Assembly: GCF_002715865.1 (NCBI RefSeq)
Contig: NZ_CP017696.1
Coordinates: 62,001 to 126,000, forward strand
Origin: Bifidobacterium asteroides DSM 20089
Lineage (GTDB): Bacteria; Actinomycetota; Actinomycetes; Actinomycetales; Bifidobacteriaceae
Direction of reading: 5' to 3'
Length of the DNA: 64,000 nt
This document shows, piece by piece, positions 47,323 through 56,172 of the stretch. The stretch's first letter is position 1. Each line of letters begins with the position of its first letter. The notes below the pieces were generated by a model. That model had not been told where the DNA came from and made no database searches. It was given only the letters and a program-made list of their open reading frames with translations. The position numbers were made by a program, and so were the translations under genes.

Positions 47323-48089
47323 TCAGCGGTGTGCAGATGTTCTGCTCGGAGTTCATGGGCACCGCCCTTATGATGGCCATCGCGGTCATGGTTGCCGCCA
47401 GTAGGTCGCTCCCCAAGACAGGGGCCTATCGAGCCGACTGGATCAACGCGTCGTTGGGCTGGGGTCTTGCTGTCTATGTAGGCGTATATGCGGGGTGGAG
47501 AACGGGCGGCCATCTGAATCCGGCGGTGACCCTGGCCAGGGTGGTCGGTCACTGGATTGACCCACAAGCAACCCTGAACGGCCTGGCAATGGGCAAGGGT
47601 GGCATTCCGGTCACCATGGCCAATGTGGCCATCTTCATTTCCGCCCAGTTCCTTGGGGCTTTCTTAGGTTCCTGTCTGGGCTACCTGGGCACTCGCAAGC
47701 ATTTCGAACTTTCGACCGATACAGATACCAAACTCATGATTTTCTGCACCAAGCCGGCCATACGTTCGAATTTCTGGAATCTGACATCGGAGGCCATCGG
47801 CACGGCCATCCTGGTTTCCTGGGTTTTCCTCAATGGTGGGACTCCTACGCAAGTCGGGCCGCTGGGCGTGGCCCTGGTCATCACGGTTCTGGTTATGGCC
47901 CTGGGAGGGGTTTCTGGTGCGGCCATGAATCCTGCACGTGACTTTTCCGCCCGATTGGCTTATTGCCTTCTGCCCATGTCCGGCAAGAAGGATGCGGACT
48001 GGAGCTACGCCTGGATACCCTTTGTCGGGCCGATCGTCGGAGCCTGCATCGGTGTGCTAGCTCCTGCCTGGATGGGGCTTCTGCCTTGA
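47319..48089 (+). CDS. Aquaglyceroporin-type MIP channel
   Basis: A 256-residue membrane channel of the MIP family with about six membrane segments. Both NPA boxes are intact: HLNPAVT and AMNPARD. The second box is followed by Asp (PARD), the residue usually linked to glycerol-conducting members. It overlaps the beta-xylosidase stop by four bases, so it is translationally coupled to it. What it conducts here is unknown; acetate released by the esterase, or a small polyol, is a plausible guess. Confidence 0.87.
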   Translation: MISGVQMFCSEFMGTALMMAIAVMVAASRSLPKTGAYRADWINASLGWGLAVYVGVYAGWRTGGHLNPAVTLARVVGHWIDPQATLNGLAMGKGGIPVTMANVAIFISAQFLGAFLGSCLGYLGTRKHFELSTDTDTKLMIFCTKPAIRSNFWNLTSEAIGTAILVSWVFLNGGTPTQVGPLGVALVITVLVMALGGVSGAAMNPARDFSARLAYCLLPMSGKKDADWSYAWIPFVGPIVGACIGVLAPAWMGLLP

Positions 48090-48102
48090 TCGTCGACATG
48101 GA

Positions 48103-48130
48103 AAAGCCCCTGGCCCTGTCAGGGGGTTAT
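48103..48130 (+). terminator. Likely end of the xylan operon
   Basis: CCCCTG pairs with CAGGGG with a seven-base loop just after the aquaporin stop, and AA lies before, TT after. The T-run is short, so the call is moderate. Confidence 0.5.
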
Positions 48131-48171
48131 TACGACAGAACCGGGGGTCGAGTTAGTTAGGTAGCTCGAGC

Positions 48172-48588
48172 TCAGTAGCTGGCTGAGGTGGGCTCCTGGA
48201 AGCGGACTGTCAGCCCGCGGCCGTGGTGAAGGAACATCTCCGCACCGTGGCGGTCGACGTCGCGATGGGTGAAGAGCATGCGGATGGCGAAGGCTGTCTG
48301 GGCATCATCAGGCAGGTCCAGGAAGGCCTTATGCGCATCCCAGCCATCAGCTGCGACAGCCTTGTTGGGTACGTAGGCATATCCATAGCCGTCCTCGTCC
48401 ACGTAGCCCAGGAAAGGCAGGTCCCATGCCTGGTGGTAGCTCAACTGATTCTTGTAATCCTCGACCTTCTTGAGGGCCTCGTCGCTGATACCGTACTTGC
48501 GGGCGACCTCGTTGGCCTTGGCGGTCTTCGCGGCGGCATCTTTTCCGAACATGGAAGTATCAACAACAATGACTGTATCGTCTACCAT
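48172..48588 (-). CDS. Small soluble protein of unknown function
   Basis: A 138-residue protein, not recognised. It begins MVDDTVIVVDTSMFGKDAA and contains a Lys/Glu-rich helix then GYVDEDGYGYAYVPNK and HRDVDRHGAEMFLHHG. No signal peptide or membrane segment is seen. The start at 48588 follows GAAAGGT; an upstream extension is rejected as leader. It sits between the xylan operon end and the giant adhesin gene, in the orientation of the latter, with about 240 bases between them. Confidence 0.7.
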   Translation of the reverse strand: MVDDTVIVVDTSMFGKDAAAKTAKANEVARKYGISDEALKKVEDYKNQLSYHQAWDLPFLGYVDEDGYGYAYVPNKAVAADGWDAHKAFLDLPDDAQTAFAIRMLFTHRDVDRHGAEMFLHHGRGLTVRFQEPTSASY

Positions 48589-48824
48589 GACTGACCTTTC
48601 TGTGTGACGGCCTGCACGTGTGACAATCGACGTCATGACCGTGCAGGGCCATGACCGTTCAGGTGACCGTCCATCGTCGACGGTGACCTCTGGATGCAAG
48701 ATTCCTTCCACTTGCAAGAATACCAAATTTCGTCTGCAGATAGGGGCAGGGAACCGTGAGGTTCGCCATAGGCGCCTGTCATCAGTGAAGAAGAGGCCCA
48801 GCTGTGTTCTTATGCAGGGAACGA

Positions 48825-51800
48825 TCAGCCCGGGTCAGTATCCTGATCCCTGCGATGCCGCAACAGGCACATCAGTGCCAGGCCTAGTACGGCAGTGCCG
48901 ACAGTCAGTGCTACAGGCATGACTATGTCTGCGCCGGAGGCGGCTAGGGCCTGGGAATTCGTAGAAGATTTCGCTTGGTCACTAGAAGACTGGTTTCCTG
49001 GTGCCGGTTTTTGGCTATTGGAACTAGTTTGATCTGTTTTGTTGGGCGCATTATTAGATTCGCCCGGCTTGCTCGGTTCTACCGGTTGATTCAGCTTGTT
49101 ATGTTCTCCGGAGTTGCCAGGGTCGTCGGGGTTATCTGGCTTATCAGGCTTATCAGGCCGGGCCCGGTAGGTGTTGGTGAAGGTGGGGTTGTTGCCGTCG
49201 ATGGCGGCTTGGAGCTGGCCTTGCTGGTCGTCGGTGACGTGGACGGTGATCTTGGCTTCGTTCGTGTCGTAGGCGATGCCGGGCAGGCTGCCCTGGACCT
49301 CGTTCACGGAGTACGTGTACTCGCCGGCCCTATCCAGGATCAGGGGCTTGAAGGCGATCTTCCCCTGGGCGTCGTTGGATGCCTCGTCCAGCTTCCCCTT
49401 GTCCTTGTCCCACAGGCGGAAGGAGAACTCCCCGGCCTTCAGGCCCCGGCCGTCCAGGTGCTTGACGGCGGTGATGCTCACCGTGGCGGGCCGGGCCCGG
49501 TAGGTGTTGGTGAAGACCGCCGTGTCTATCTTGCTGCCCTTGCTGTCAGTCCACTGCGTCTTGGCGGCACGGTGTAACTGAGCTGCATCGGTTGTCAAAG
49601 TGATGGTCAGGGTTGCAGTGCTCTGATCATACGTCAGACCAGGAATGGAGCCGGTTTCCTGGTGTATACGATACTCGTAGCTGCCATCGTCGGGCAGAGC
49701 AGACACGTTGACAGGCACCTGGGTATTTTGGTTGTCGGCGTCTATGGTGATTTGGCCGGGCAACGCTGCGGACGGTGCGCCACGCAGGGGGTCGACAGCC
49801 AGTGTGAAGGAGTCTGAGTTGAGCCAGTTCCTGCCTTGGATCTGTACTTTGACTCCGGCAGACACTTCATTGGTGTCCATTGTTCCTGTCAGGCCGCAGT
49901 TGTTGAAATCCAAGGATTGGCTGGCCGTGTCCACCATATCCTCGGCCTTCTGGAACTCAATATCGTTGATGACGGCGCCTTTCATGGTCCCGCCCTCCAG
50001 TATGTCGCTGGCTGAGGAGTTTTCGCTCGGGCTGGCTCCGCCGGCCTTTTGGATTGTTGTAGTCAGGTGGGTCCAGTTCGTGTTCGGAGCGGGGTCGAAG
50101 CGCAGGTGGAATTTCCCTGCCGGTATATTGGTCAGTTCGTACTTGCCCTGGGAATCAGATTTTGTGCTCAGATCATCATGTGGGGTGACGACCGACTTGG
50201 CTGGCTTGTTGTCAGTATCGTCGAGCAGGGTCACTTTGACATCTTTAAGCAGAATATCGTCCGAAGAGCGTGTGCCGTCCCCATTGACGTCGTACCATAC
50301 GATGCCACTGATGGAACGTTGAACAACCATGGCCTGGGCAGGCATTTGGTTCAGTGCATTGCCCCAGCGATTCCGATAGAGGTCGCCGGAGGAGTTGTTT
50401 CCGGGATTTATATGGAAAGTAATGTCATAGCGGAATTGGTTGGGCTGCCCATCGATGATGAAGGCCCAGGCGACCACGTTTTCAGGCATTTTCACTTCGC
50501 CACTTGTTGTGTTGAAGTCAGCCTCGTCCCAAGAGAGGTAATCCTGGGATTGTATGGAACTCGTGTCATTCACCCGCCATCGAGAATCTGTGGTGTAGCG
50601 GATGGTGATTCCGCTCAGACTAGCCCCCGCCGAAGCTTTTACGTTCATATCGGCAAAAGTGGGTTCCCCGTGGAAGTCGGGTTTGCCGCTTGTCTGTTTG
50701 TACGGCATGATGTCGATGGCATAGTGATGCTGCTTGCCACTGCCCGAGGTGCTGCTCAGCATGTTGGTGAAGCCGATTGGTGCACCGGCTTCATTAGTAT
50801 CCTGTACGGCCGAGGTGGAAAGGCTGGTTGTGTTGGTTCGCCAGGCGTGGATGGTGAAGGAATCGGCAGTCTTCAAGTATGTGTTGGGCTGGGACATATT
50901 CTGTTTTGACTGAACTGTGGCAGAGGTCGTCAAGTCTTCGTTGGAGCCGATGTCTTTGCTGGGGTCAGTCAGGTCACCCAGGGAGGTGGAGAAGTGGATG
51001 ACGCGGTTGTTGCCGTCCACAGGGATGTTGGTCAGTGTCCAGGACAGAGTGGTGATTCCGGTTACGGGGTCCGTGCTCACTGATGGCTCACAGGCGGTTC
51101 CGCCCTCTATGTGGCCCATCTCAGGCGTGGCTTCCGTATATGTGCCGCCCAATCGGGCGCTGCCGGGGATGTAGTGGAGCTTTGCCGGTAGTTTGTCGGT
51201 GATGTAGAGTTCGGTTTTGGCGCCCTTGTTGGCTTGCGAAGCTGAAGTGCCGGTGTTGATGGTTAGCCGCCAGTCAACGAACCGTTGATCGCTGTCTATG
51301 TCAAAGTATTCTTTGGGTTTGGAATTGGTGCTTGTTTGTGCTACGGCGTTGGAGATGGTGTTGGTTTCGCCGGCTACATAGAGGCTGTCCCCGTGCTCAT
51401 TGCCGCCGGTGTCTCCGCCCAGGTAACCGTTTATTTGGTCATAGCTGGCCTTGGTATAGCCTCCGGCGGATGTAGCTAAGACGGGAGATTTGATTTTGGC
51501 CAGCTCGTAGGGGTTCTGTTGCTTGGCCCAGTCTTCCCATTCCTGATCGCTGGAGTTCTCGGGGCTCAGCCCGGCCATAGCTGCTAATTGGCTGCGGGTG
51601 AAGGTGCGCGAAACTGATGTCAGCTGGGCTACAGAACCTACTTTGGCGTCGGGGAGGACATTGATCACAAATCCGCCGAAGCCGAATCGGGAATTCTCTT
51701 CGGCAAACTTGGAGGGCGCGGCGGTGTGCCCGCCCAGCAGCATGCCTACAACCGTGCCATGCTCCTTTGCATCCTTCTGCGTGCTATAAAAGTTCAGATC

Positions 51801-53612
51801 CTCTATGTCGGCATTGGCTTGCTCAGTGTCGTTTTTCCAGTCCTTTCCGTCGGGTTTGGTGGCGTACATGACCAGTTCCTGTGACGTGTTTTGATCGCTC
51901 GTTGACTCGTATTTATCGTATTTGCCGTTCTGCCAGATGCCATTGACCCAGGGAATATCCAGACCTGCGGGGTCCGGTAGTCTAACGACCTTTGGGTCGA
52001 TCTTGACCAAGGACATTCCCAGCAGAGGCAGATCGGCCTTGCTGGTTTTGAAGTTAAAACCGGCCGTTACCCGCACTTTGGTCCCTGCGACTGCTGAGTC
52101 GGTCCCCCGTAGGTTGTCAGGAGCATTCCACCACCCGCAGTCCACCCCGTCATCAAAATAGTTAGGAGCCGTCATGCAACTGTACTGAATGATGTTGCTG
52201 ATGCCTGCCTTTGATGTGTTGGAGCCCAGCGCGAAGATGACGTTGTGCCACATATCATCGGACTGGTCGGGTTGGTTTGACGTGTACGTGGGGCCGGTGG
52301 CAGAGGGTAAAGACTGGTTTGATAGCGATTTCGCACCCAGGTTGCCGTCGTCGACCTTGCTCTGCAAGCTGAGACCGGTCTGTCCATAGTAGTTGGCCAC
52401 GTCCTTGTCGCCGACAGTGGAGGGGTTGAAGACATGTAGGTAACCAGTGGAGATTTCGGCCACTTCCTGTCGCGTGCAGTCAGTCGAGGCCAGGGCAGGG
52501 GTGCAGTCGATGCCTGGTGCATGGGTATGCCCTAGGTATGGGAAGGGGTCGTTGGTTTTATAGTCCTTCAACGTCAGGTCCAGCCTAAGGCCCTGGCCGC
52601 TGCGCTGTTCAGCCACGGTGTATTGACCATTGCCTTGGACCCGGTCCTCCCCAACTACGCCACCCGTGGATCGGGCATAGCCATAATTGCTGAGAGTGGG
52701 TCTCCAGCCCTGTTCGCCGGTGTTGCGCCCGCTGTTGTTGAAGTCGCCGTCAATGGTGCCGATGTCCCAGAAGTAGGGTTGCAGATCCTCTACTTTAGGG
52801 TAGGTATCTCCGTTAGCGGTCTGCCACAAATTGCTCAGCGATAGGGAAAAGGTTATGGGGCCAATGGGAACCTCCAGACCCTTGAGACCCTTGGTTCGAT
52901 CGGGCCAACGCATGTCAACGGCCCAGTTGAACTTGCTGATGATCCCCTTGCGCTTACCCAGCTCATGGTTGGGGTAATTGCTGGCGGCTGGGGTGTTGAA
53001 GTCGAATATTTGGTTGCCGGAGCCCTCATTGGTTCCGCCAGTGATTCGCAGGTTCAGATTGAGCTTGGCCGACACGGTGACCTGATCGGATGTGGCTGAA
53101 GCAGGATCGGTCTTGGTGGTGGTATTCGGAGCGCCCCAGGCTTGGACCTCGGGGGCGAATTTGCTGCCATTGGGCATGCTTCGGACCCGAAGGACCAGAG
53201 TGACGCTGGAGGATCCCGGAATAACGGTAGGCAAATTCTGTGGGGCGGTGAGTAGCCTGTAAACGGTAAGCACCTGTGTCGGATGACCGTCGATGATCTC
53301 TGTAGTTTGCTTTGGCCGGTATTCTGGCGTAGTGTCCACCCAGCCCATGGAATCCACATCAAAGGTGACCTGGTCCTCAGGCTGGCTCAGTTTGAATTGG
53401 AAGCCTATTCGGCCTCGGCGATAACTGGTTGTCTCGCTGCGGGTATTTACGGCAAAAGAGTAGGTGTAGGACACCTTATCGAAAGTGCGCACTATGTCAT
53501 TGTCTGCATCGTGGTCGTCGCCGGGGCTGTTGTCGTTGTCGAAAGGAGCCGTGCCGGTGGAGCGGGATGCCTGGGATAGTGTGGTGACCACGGCGTCGTC
53601 GGTGTCCAGCAT
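48825..53612 (-). CDS. Giant cell-wall-anchored adhesin, body out of frame with its signal peptide
   Basis: A 1595-residue frame that has no signal peptide of its own; the reading frame is open further upstream past the poly-C run at 53674. It has a large beta-rich N-terminal part, an SdrD B-like repeat near residues 1090-1160 (SGIVWYDVNGDG), and two FctA/Spy0128-like isopeptide domains that each end in FTNTYRARP. A proline-rich PDKPDKPDNP wall-spanning linker follows. It ends in LAASG, a hydrophobic helix and RHRRDQDTDPG, a non-canonical sortase signal. The start codon in this frame is not a good start. A surface adhesin or pilus-tip protein is the likely role. Without a shift it would not be secreted. 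Confidence 0.85.
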   Translation of the reverse strand: MLDTDDAVVTTLSQASRSTGTAPFDNDNSPGDDHDADNDIVRTFDKVSYTYSFAVNTRSETTSYRRGRIGFQFKLSQPEDQVTFDVDSMGWVDTTPEYRPKQTTEIIDGHPTQVLTVYRLLTAPQNLPTVIPGSSSVTLVLRVRSMPNGSKFAPEVQAWGAPNTTTKTDPASATSDQVTVSAKLNLNLRITGGTNEGSGNQIFDFNTPAASNYPNHELGKRKGIISKFNWAVDMRWPDRTKGLKGLEVPIGPITFSLSLSNLWQTANGDTYPKVEDLQPYFWDIGTIDGDFNNSGRNTGEQGWRPTLSNYGYARSTGGVVGEDRVQGNGQYTVAEQRSGQGLRLDLTLKDYKTNDPFPYLGHTHAPGIDCTPALASTDCTRQEVAEISTGYLHVFNPSTVGDKDVANYYGQTGLSLQSKVDDGNLGAKSLSNQSLPSATGPTYTSNQPDQSDDMWHNVIFALGSNTSKAGISNIIQYSCMTAPNYFDDGVDCGWWNAPDNLRGTDSAVAGTKVRVTAGFNFKTSKADLPLLGMSLVKIDPKVVRLPDPAGLDIPWVNGIWQNGKYDKYESTSDQNTSQELVMYATKPDGKDWKNDTEQANADIEDLNFYSTQKDAKEHGTVVGMLLGGHTAAPSKFAEENSRFGFGGFVINVLPDAKVGSVAQLTSVSRTFTRSQLAAMAGLSPENSSDQEWEDWAKQQNPYELAKIKSPVLATSAGGYTKASYDQINGYLGGDTGGNEHGDSLYVAGETNTISNAVAQTSTNSKPKEYFDIDSDQRFVDWRLTINTGTSASQANKGAKTELYITDKLPAKLHYIPGSARLGGTYTEATPEMGHIEGGTACEPSVSTDPVTGITTLSWTLTNIPVDGNNRVIHFSTSLGDLTDPSKDIGSNEDLTTSATVQSKQNMSQPNTYLKTADSFTIHAWRTNTTSLSTSAVQDTNEAGAPIGFTNMLSSTSGSGKQHHYAIDIMPYKQTSGKPDFHGEPTFADMNVKASAGASLSGITIRYTTDSRWRVNDTSSIQSQDYLSWDEADFNTTSGEVKMPENVVAWAFIIDGQPNQFRYDITFHINPGNNSSGDLYRNRWGNALNQMPAQAMVVQRSISGIVWYDVNGDGTRSSDDILLKDVKVTLLDDTDNKPAKSVVTPHDDLSTKSDSQGKYELTNIPAGKFHLRFDPAPNTNWTHLTTTIQKAGGASPSENSSASDILEGGTMKGAVINDIEFQKAEDMVDTASQSLDFNNCGLTGTMDTNEVSAGVKVQIQGRNWLNSDSFTLAVDPLRGAPSAALPGQITIDADNQNTQVPVNVSALPDDGSYEYRIHQETGSIPGLTYDQSTATLTITLTTDAAQLHRAAKTQWTDSKGSKIDTAVFTNTYRARPATVSITAVKHLDGRGLKAGEFSFRLWDKDKGKLDEASNDAQGKIAFKPLILDRAGEYTYSVNEVQGSLPGIAYDTNEAKITVHVTDDQQGQLQAAIDGNNPTFTNTYRARPDKPDKPDNPDDPGNSGEHNKLNQPVEPSKPGESNNAPNKTDQTSSNSQKPAPGNQSSSDQAKSSTNSQALAASGADIVMPVALTVGTAVLGLALMCLLRHRRDQDTDPG

Positions 53613-53938
53613 CTCCTTGATTGCCGATTTGGAGGTCGGCCTTCTGCTGGGTTGTATGGGCGCGGCCTGGTTCGGGGGGTCGACTTCGACTTCTGAGTGG
53701 TTTGCGCTGCCCCGGACGTGGCATTGTCTGACTGTGGAGTCGAGGTTTTGGTCGACGTGGATGACACCTGGTTTGTCCCAGTCGCCTGTTGTGCATGTGT
53801 CGTTGTAGATGTTGATGTGGAGGTGGTGGTCTGGGCATCAGCTGTCTGCCCACCATCGGCTATGGCCATGGTGGGTATCAACATGGCCATAGCCATCAGG
53901 CCGGCCAGGACTTTTCCACTCAAATTACCCTTTGCCAC
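53492..53938 (-). CDS. Signal peptide and Ser/Thr-rich start of the adhesin, frame 1
   Basis: This 148-residue frame starts at GTG 53938 behind AAAAGGAG and encodes a good signal peptide (MAKGNLSGKVLAGLMAMAMLI) plus a Ser/Thr/Gln stalk (TSTSTSTTTHAQQATGTNQ). After the C6 tract the frame turns Arg/Pro-rich and then ends at 53492, which looks like off-frame translation. The proper continuation is in the frame of the adhesin body. One extra C in the tract (C7) joins the two frames exactly, giving ...STPPNQAAPIQPSR. It is therefore the N-terminus of the adhesin and not a separate gene. Confidence 0.85.
   Translation of the reverse strand: MAKGNLSGKVLAGLMAMAMLIPTMAIADGGQTADAQTTTSTSTSTTTHAQQATGTNQVSSTSTKTSTPQSDNATSGAAQTTQKSKSTPRTRPRPYNPAEGRPPNRQSRRCWTPTTPWSPHYPRHPAPPARLLSTTTTAPATTTMQTMT
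53674..53679 (-). repeat. Poly-C run (C6 on coding strand) at the adhesin frame switch
   Basis: Six Cs (GACCCCCCGAAC) lie exactly where the signal-peptide frame and the adhesin-body frame would join. A length of seven would restore one reading frame. This is either a phase-variation tract, a programmed -1 frameshift (CCC CCC re-pairs perfectly), a real lesion, or a sequencing error. Confidence 0.75.
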
Positions 53939-54142
53939 GTTTCTCCTTTTGAGCGCCGACGACCGCCTAGGGCGTCGGTCCGGGCATCCCCTTCAGGTCA
54001 CCCGGTCGACTGTCTACGATGGTTCTCGAGTCATTCGATACTAGTTTTATAGAACAGTATACAAAGTCATTGGTTATAATTCCGCTGTTAATATGCGCCT
54101 CCGGAGTAAAGGGCCGACTATGGACATAACAGGGAGGTCTGC

Positions 54143-55393
54143 ATGAGTGAACGGGATCATCATGAGCTCTCGCCTGCCGATTTTCCAGGCCACGGAATAC
54201 GAGAGCGGTTGGCTGTCTACGGGTTCTTCATCATCATGGGCATCGGTACTTCGGCCTGGATTTCTCGACTGCCAACAGTCAAGGCCAGCCTCGGTCTGCA
54301 GCCTTCGGGCCTGGCTCTGATGACCATCCTGGGCGGCTGCGGCGCTCTGGTCGGCATGCTGGTCTCAGGAGTGTTGACTGATCGGCTGGGCGTGCGGCGG
54401 GCCATGCTGCTGGCGGCCTCCACCTGGTGCCTGGGCATGGTAATCGCGGCCTTGGCTGTCACTCTGCGATCAGTGCCTGGGGTGGTTTTGGGGTTGCTCT
54501 TTAACTCGGCTGGGATTAGCCTCTGGGGAACGGTCAACACGGTCGAGGCCGGGGCAGTGGAGCGCTTCTCCTCTCGGTCTATAATGCCGCGCTTCCATGC
54601 TTCGTACAGTCTGGGCATGTTTCTTGCCCTGGGGCTGGGCTCGCTCCTGTCTCATCGGGGTGTGGCCATAGGCGTGCACCTGGCTGTCAATGCTTTGATC
54701 AGCCTGGCTCTGGTGGTCGCCTGCGTCCTGCTCTGCCCGGCTCAGCCTCTAGGGGATTACAAGGGCGGCGCTGACGACGAACGTTCGGATCAGCAGGCGG
54801 GGTCGGAGCAATCATCCTCCTTGGGCAAGCAGTTGGCTGCTTGGGGCGATGCACTGGTTCTCATGCTTGCCCTGATCAACGTGGCCTTGGAGGCCAGTGA
54901 GGGTGCCGTCAACGACTGGAGCGGAATCGGCCTGGTCGATGCCTTCGGTGTCCCTGAGTCTCAAGCCGGTCTTGCTCCCACGATCTTCGCTGCAACCATG
55001 ATTGTCTCAAGGTTGCTGGGTACGCATCTGATTGAACGACTGGGGAATATGCGCTCGTTGGTCCTGACCCTCCTGGTCTCGGCTCTGGGCATCCTGGTCT
55101 ATGCTCTTTCGCCCTCTTTTGTGTTTAGTCTTGTGGGCACTGGGATCTGGGGTGTCGGAGCCGCTCTGGGCGTGCCCATTGTCACCACTTTGGCAACCAG
55201 GGATCCAGCCGTGGCGGCCCAGCGTGCTTCGGTAATCTCCACTGCCTACTACGGGGTCTCCTGGATCATTCCTCCGGCTATCGGATTTTTGGCCGACCAT
55301 ACCGGTGTCAGGCCTGCTCTGCTGCCCTTGGCGTTCTTGCTGGCGGCGGTTACCCTCTTGGTGCCCACGGTGTCCAGGCTCACTCGGGAATGA
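54143..55393 (+). CDS. MFS transporter, unknown substrate
   Basis: A 416-residue major-facilitator protein with 12 predicted membrane segments, of the YbjJ-like group. The segment GVLTDRLGVRRAMLLAA matches motif A (GxLaDrxGrk/r). ATG at 54143 follows GGGAGG. It is divergent from the adhesin gene. Its end overlaps the convergent membrane protein gene by 14 bases. Substrate unknown. Confidence 0.82.
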   Translation: MSERDHHELSPADFPGHGIRERLAVYGFFIIMGIGTSAWISRLPTVKASLGLQPSGLALMTILGGCGALVGMLVSGVLTDRLGVRRAMLLAASTWCLGMVIAALAVTLRSVPGVVLGLLFNSAGISLWGTVNTVEAGAVERFSSRSIMPRFHASYSLGMFLALGLGSLLSHRGVAIGVHLAVNALISLALVVACVLLCPAQPLGDYKGGADDERSDQQAGSEQSSSLGKQLAAWGDALVLMLALINVALEASEGAVNDWSGIGLVDAFGVPESQAGLAPTIFAATMIVSRLLGTHLIERLGNMRSLVLTLLVSALGILVYALSPSFVFSLVGTGIWGVGAALGVPIVTTLATRDPAVAAQRASVISTAYYGVSWIIPPAIGFLADHTGVRPALLPLAFLLAAVTLLVPTVSRLTRE

Positions 55394-56084
55394 CGCCCTT
55401 CGGTTTGCAAAACTCCGCCAACCGGTCGTCGGGCGAATACAAGAGATGGAGACCGGCAGCATGGTCTTTGGGCAGATACTCGGATTCAAACAACCGTTCC
55501 CAAATATTGCCGTACACGTCAGTGAATTTTATGGCTACTGCATTCAGTCGGCACCGGTCCTGAGGATCGTTTTTGTCTAAAAAGCGGGGGGATTCAAAGA
55601 TGTTCCCAGGGCAGATGGTAGGCAGGCTCCAGGTAAATCGTGAATCTGGATCCATCGAGATTATCCAATCCGCTGTTGGCAATGTCCGCCAGGCGTGATG
55701 ATGGCCGAATCCAGGGACCCTGTAATAGTTGATCGTATTGTTTTTAAGTTTGATGGGCCGTAAATGGGAATTATTCAGCAAATCCCAGTGAACCAGGATT
55801 GAAACCTGGCGTATGGTGCCCTCGCTGTGGTTGGTGATGATCAGGTGCTCGTCGCTCCCTTCTTTCTGTTTATCTTTCCAAGATGTCTTGGACTCCCAGA
55901 CATCAACGCGGGAGGCCTGTTTGAGCATGGTCTGGTAAAGGTCATAGCTGCGACGTTCATCGTCCTTGGCGAATGTTCTTCTCGTCTGCCGGGCGGAGTA
56001 CACGATGGTCGCAGGAATAGCCACAACTGTGGCTATGGCTGTAGTGGAGTTAATGATGAGATTGATAATGTCGATAATGGGCAT
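55380..56084 (-). CDS. N-terminally membrane-anchored protein of unknown function
   Basis: A 234-residue protein with one hydrophobic stretch near residues 2-25 (IDIINLIINSTTAIATVVAI) and a soluble domain of about 200 residues containing many aromatic and polar residues (HAWRTLPTADWIISMDPDSRF). The start at 56084 follows GGGGAG on the minus strand. No family is recognised; the anchor plus helix pattern recalls small DUF-type proteins often near accessory genes. It sits beside a glycosylase-like gene on the same strand. Confidence 0.6.
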   Translation of the reverse strand: MPIIDIINLIINSTTAIATVVAIPATIVYSARQTRRTFAKDDERRSYDLYQTMLKQASRVDVWESKTSWKDKQKEGSDEHLIITNHSEGTIRQVSILVHWDLLNNSHLRPIKLKNNTINYYRVPGFGHHHAWRTLPTADWIISMDPDSRFTWSLPTICPGNIFESPRFLDKNDPQDRCRLNAVAIKFTDVYGNIWERLFESEYLPKDHAAGLHLLYSPDDRLAEFCKPKGVIPE

Positions 56085-56172
56085 GGACACTCCCCTGAAT
56101 ATCTGCAACATAGTCCCAAGCATGATCGTACATCTTTGCCATAAGTGATCCTATACCTTCTAGAGGTGACCA

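Noticed and set aside
53492-53670. The Arg/Pro-rich tail of the signal-peptide frame as a true protein end
   Set aside because: Its composition is typical of off-frame GC-rich translation and the alternate frame continues into a well-formed adhesin.
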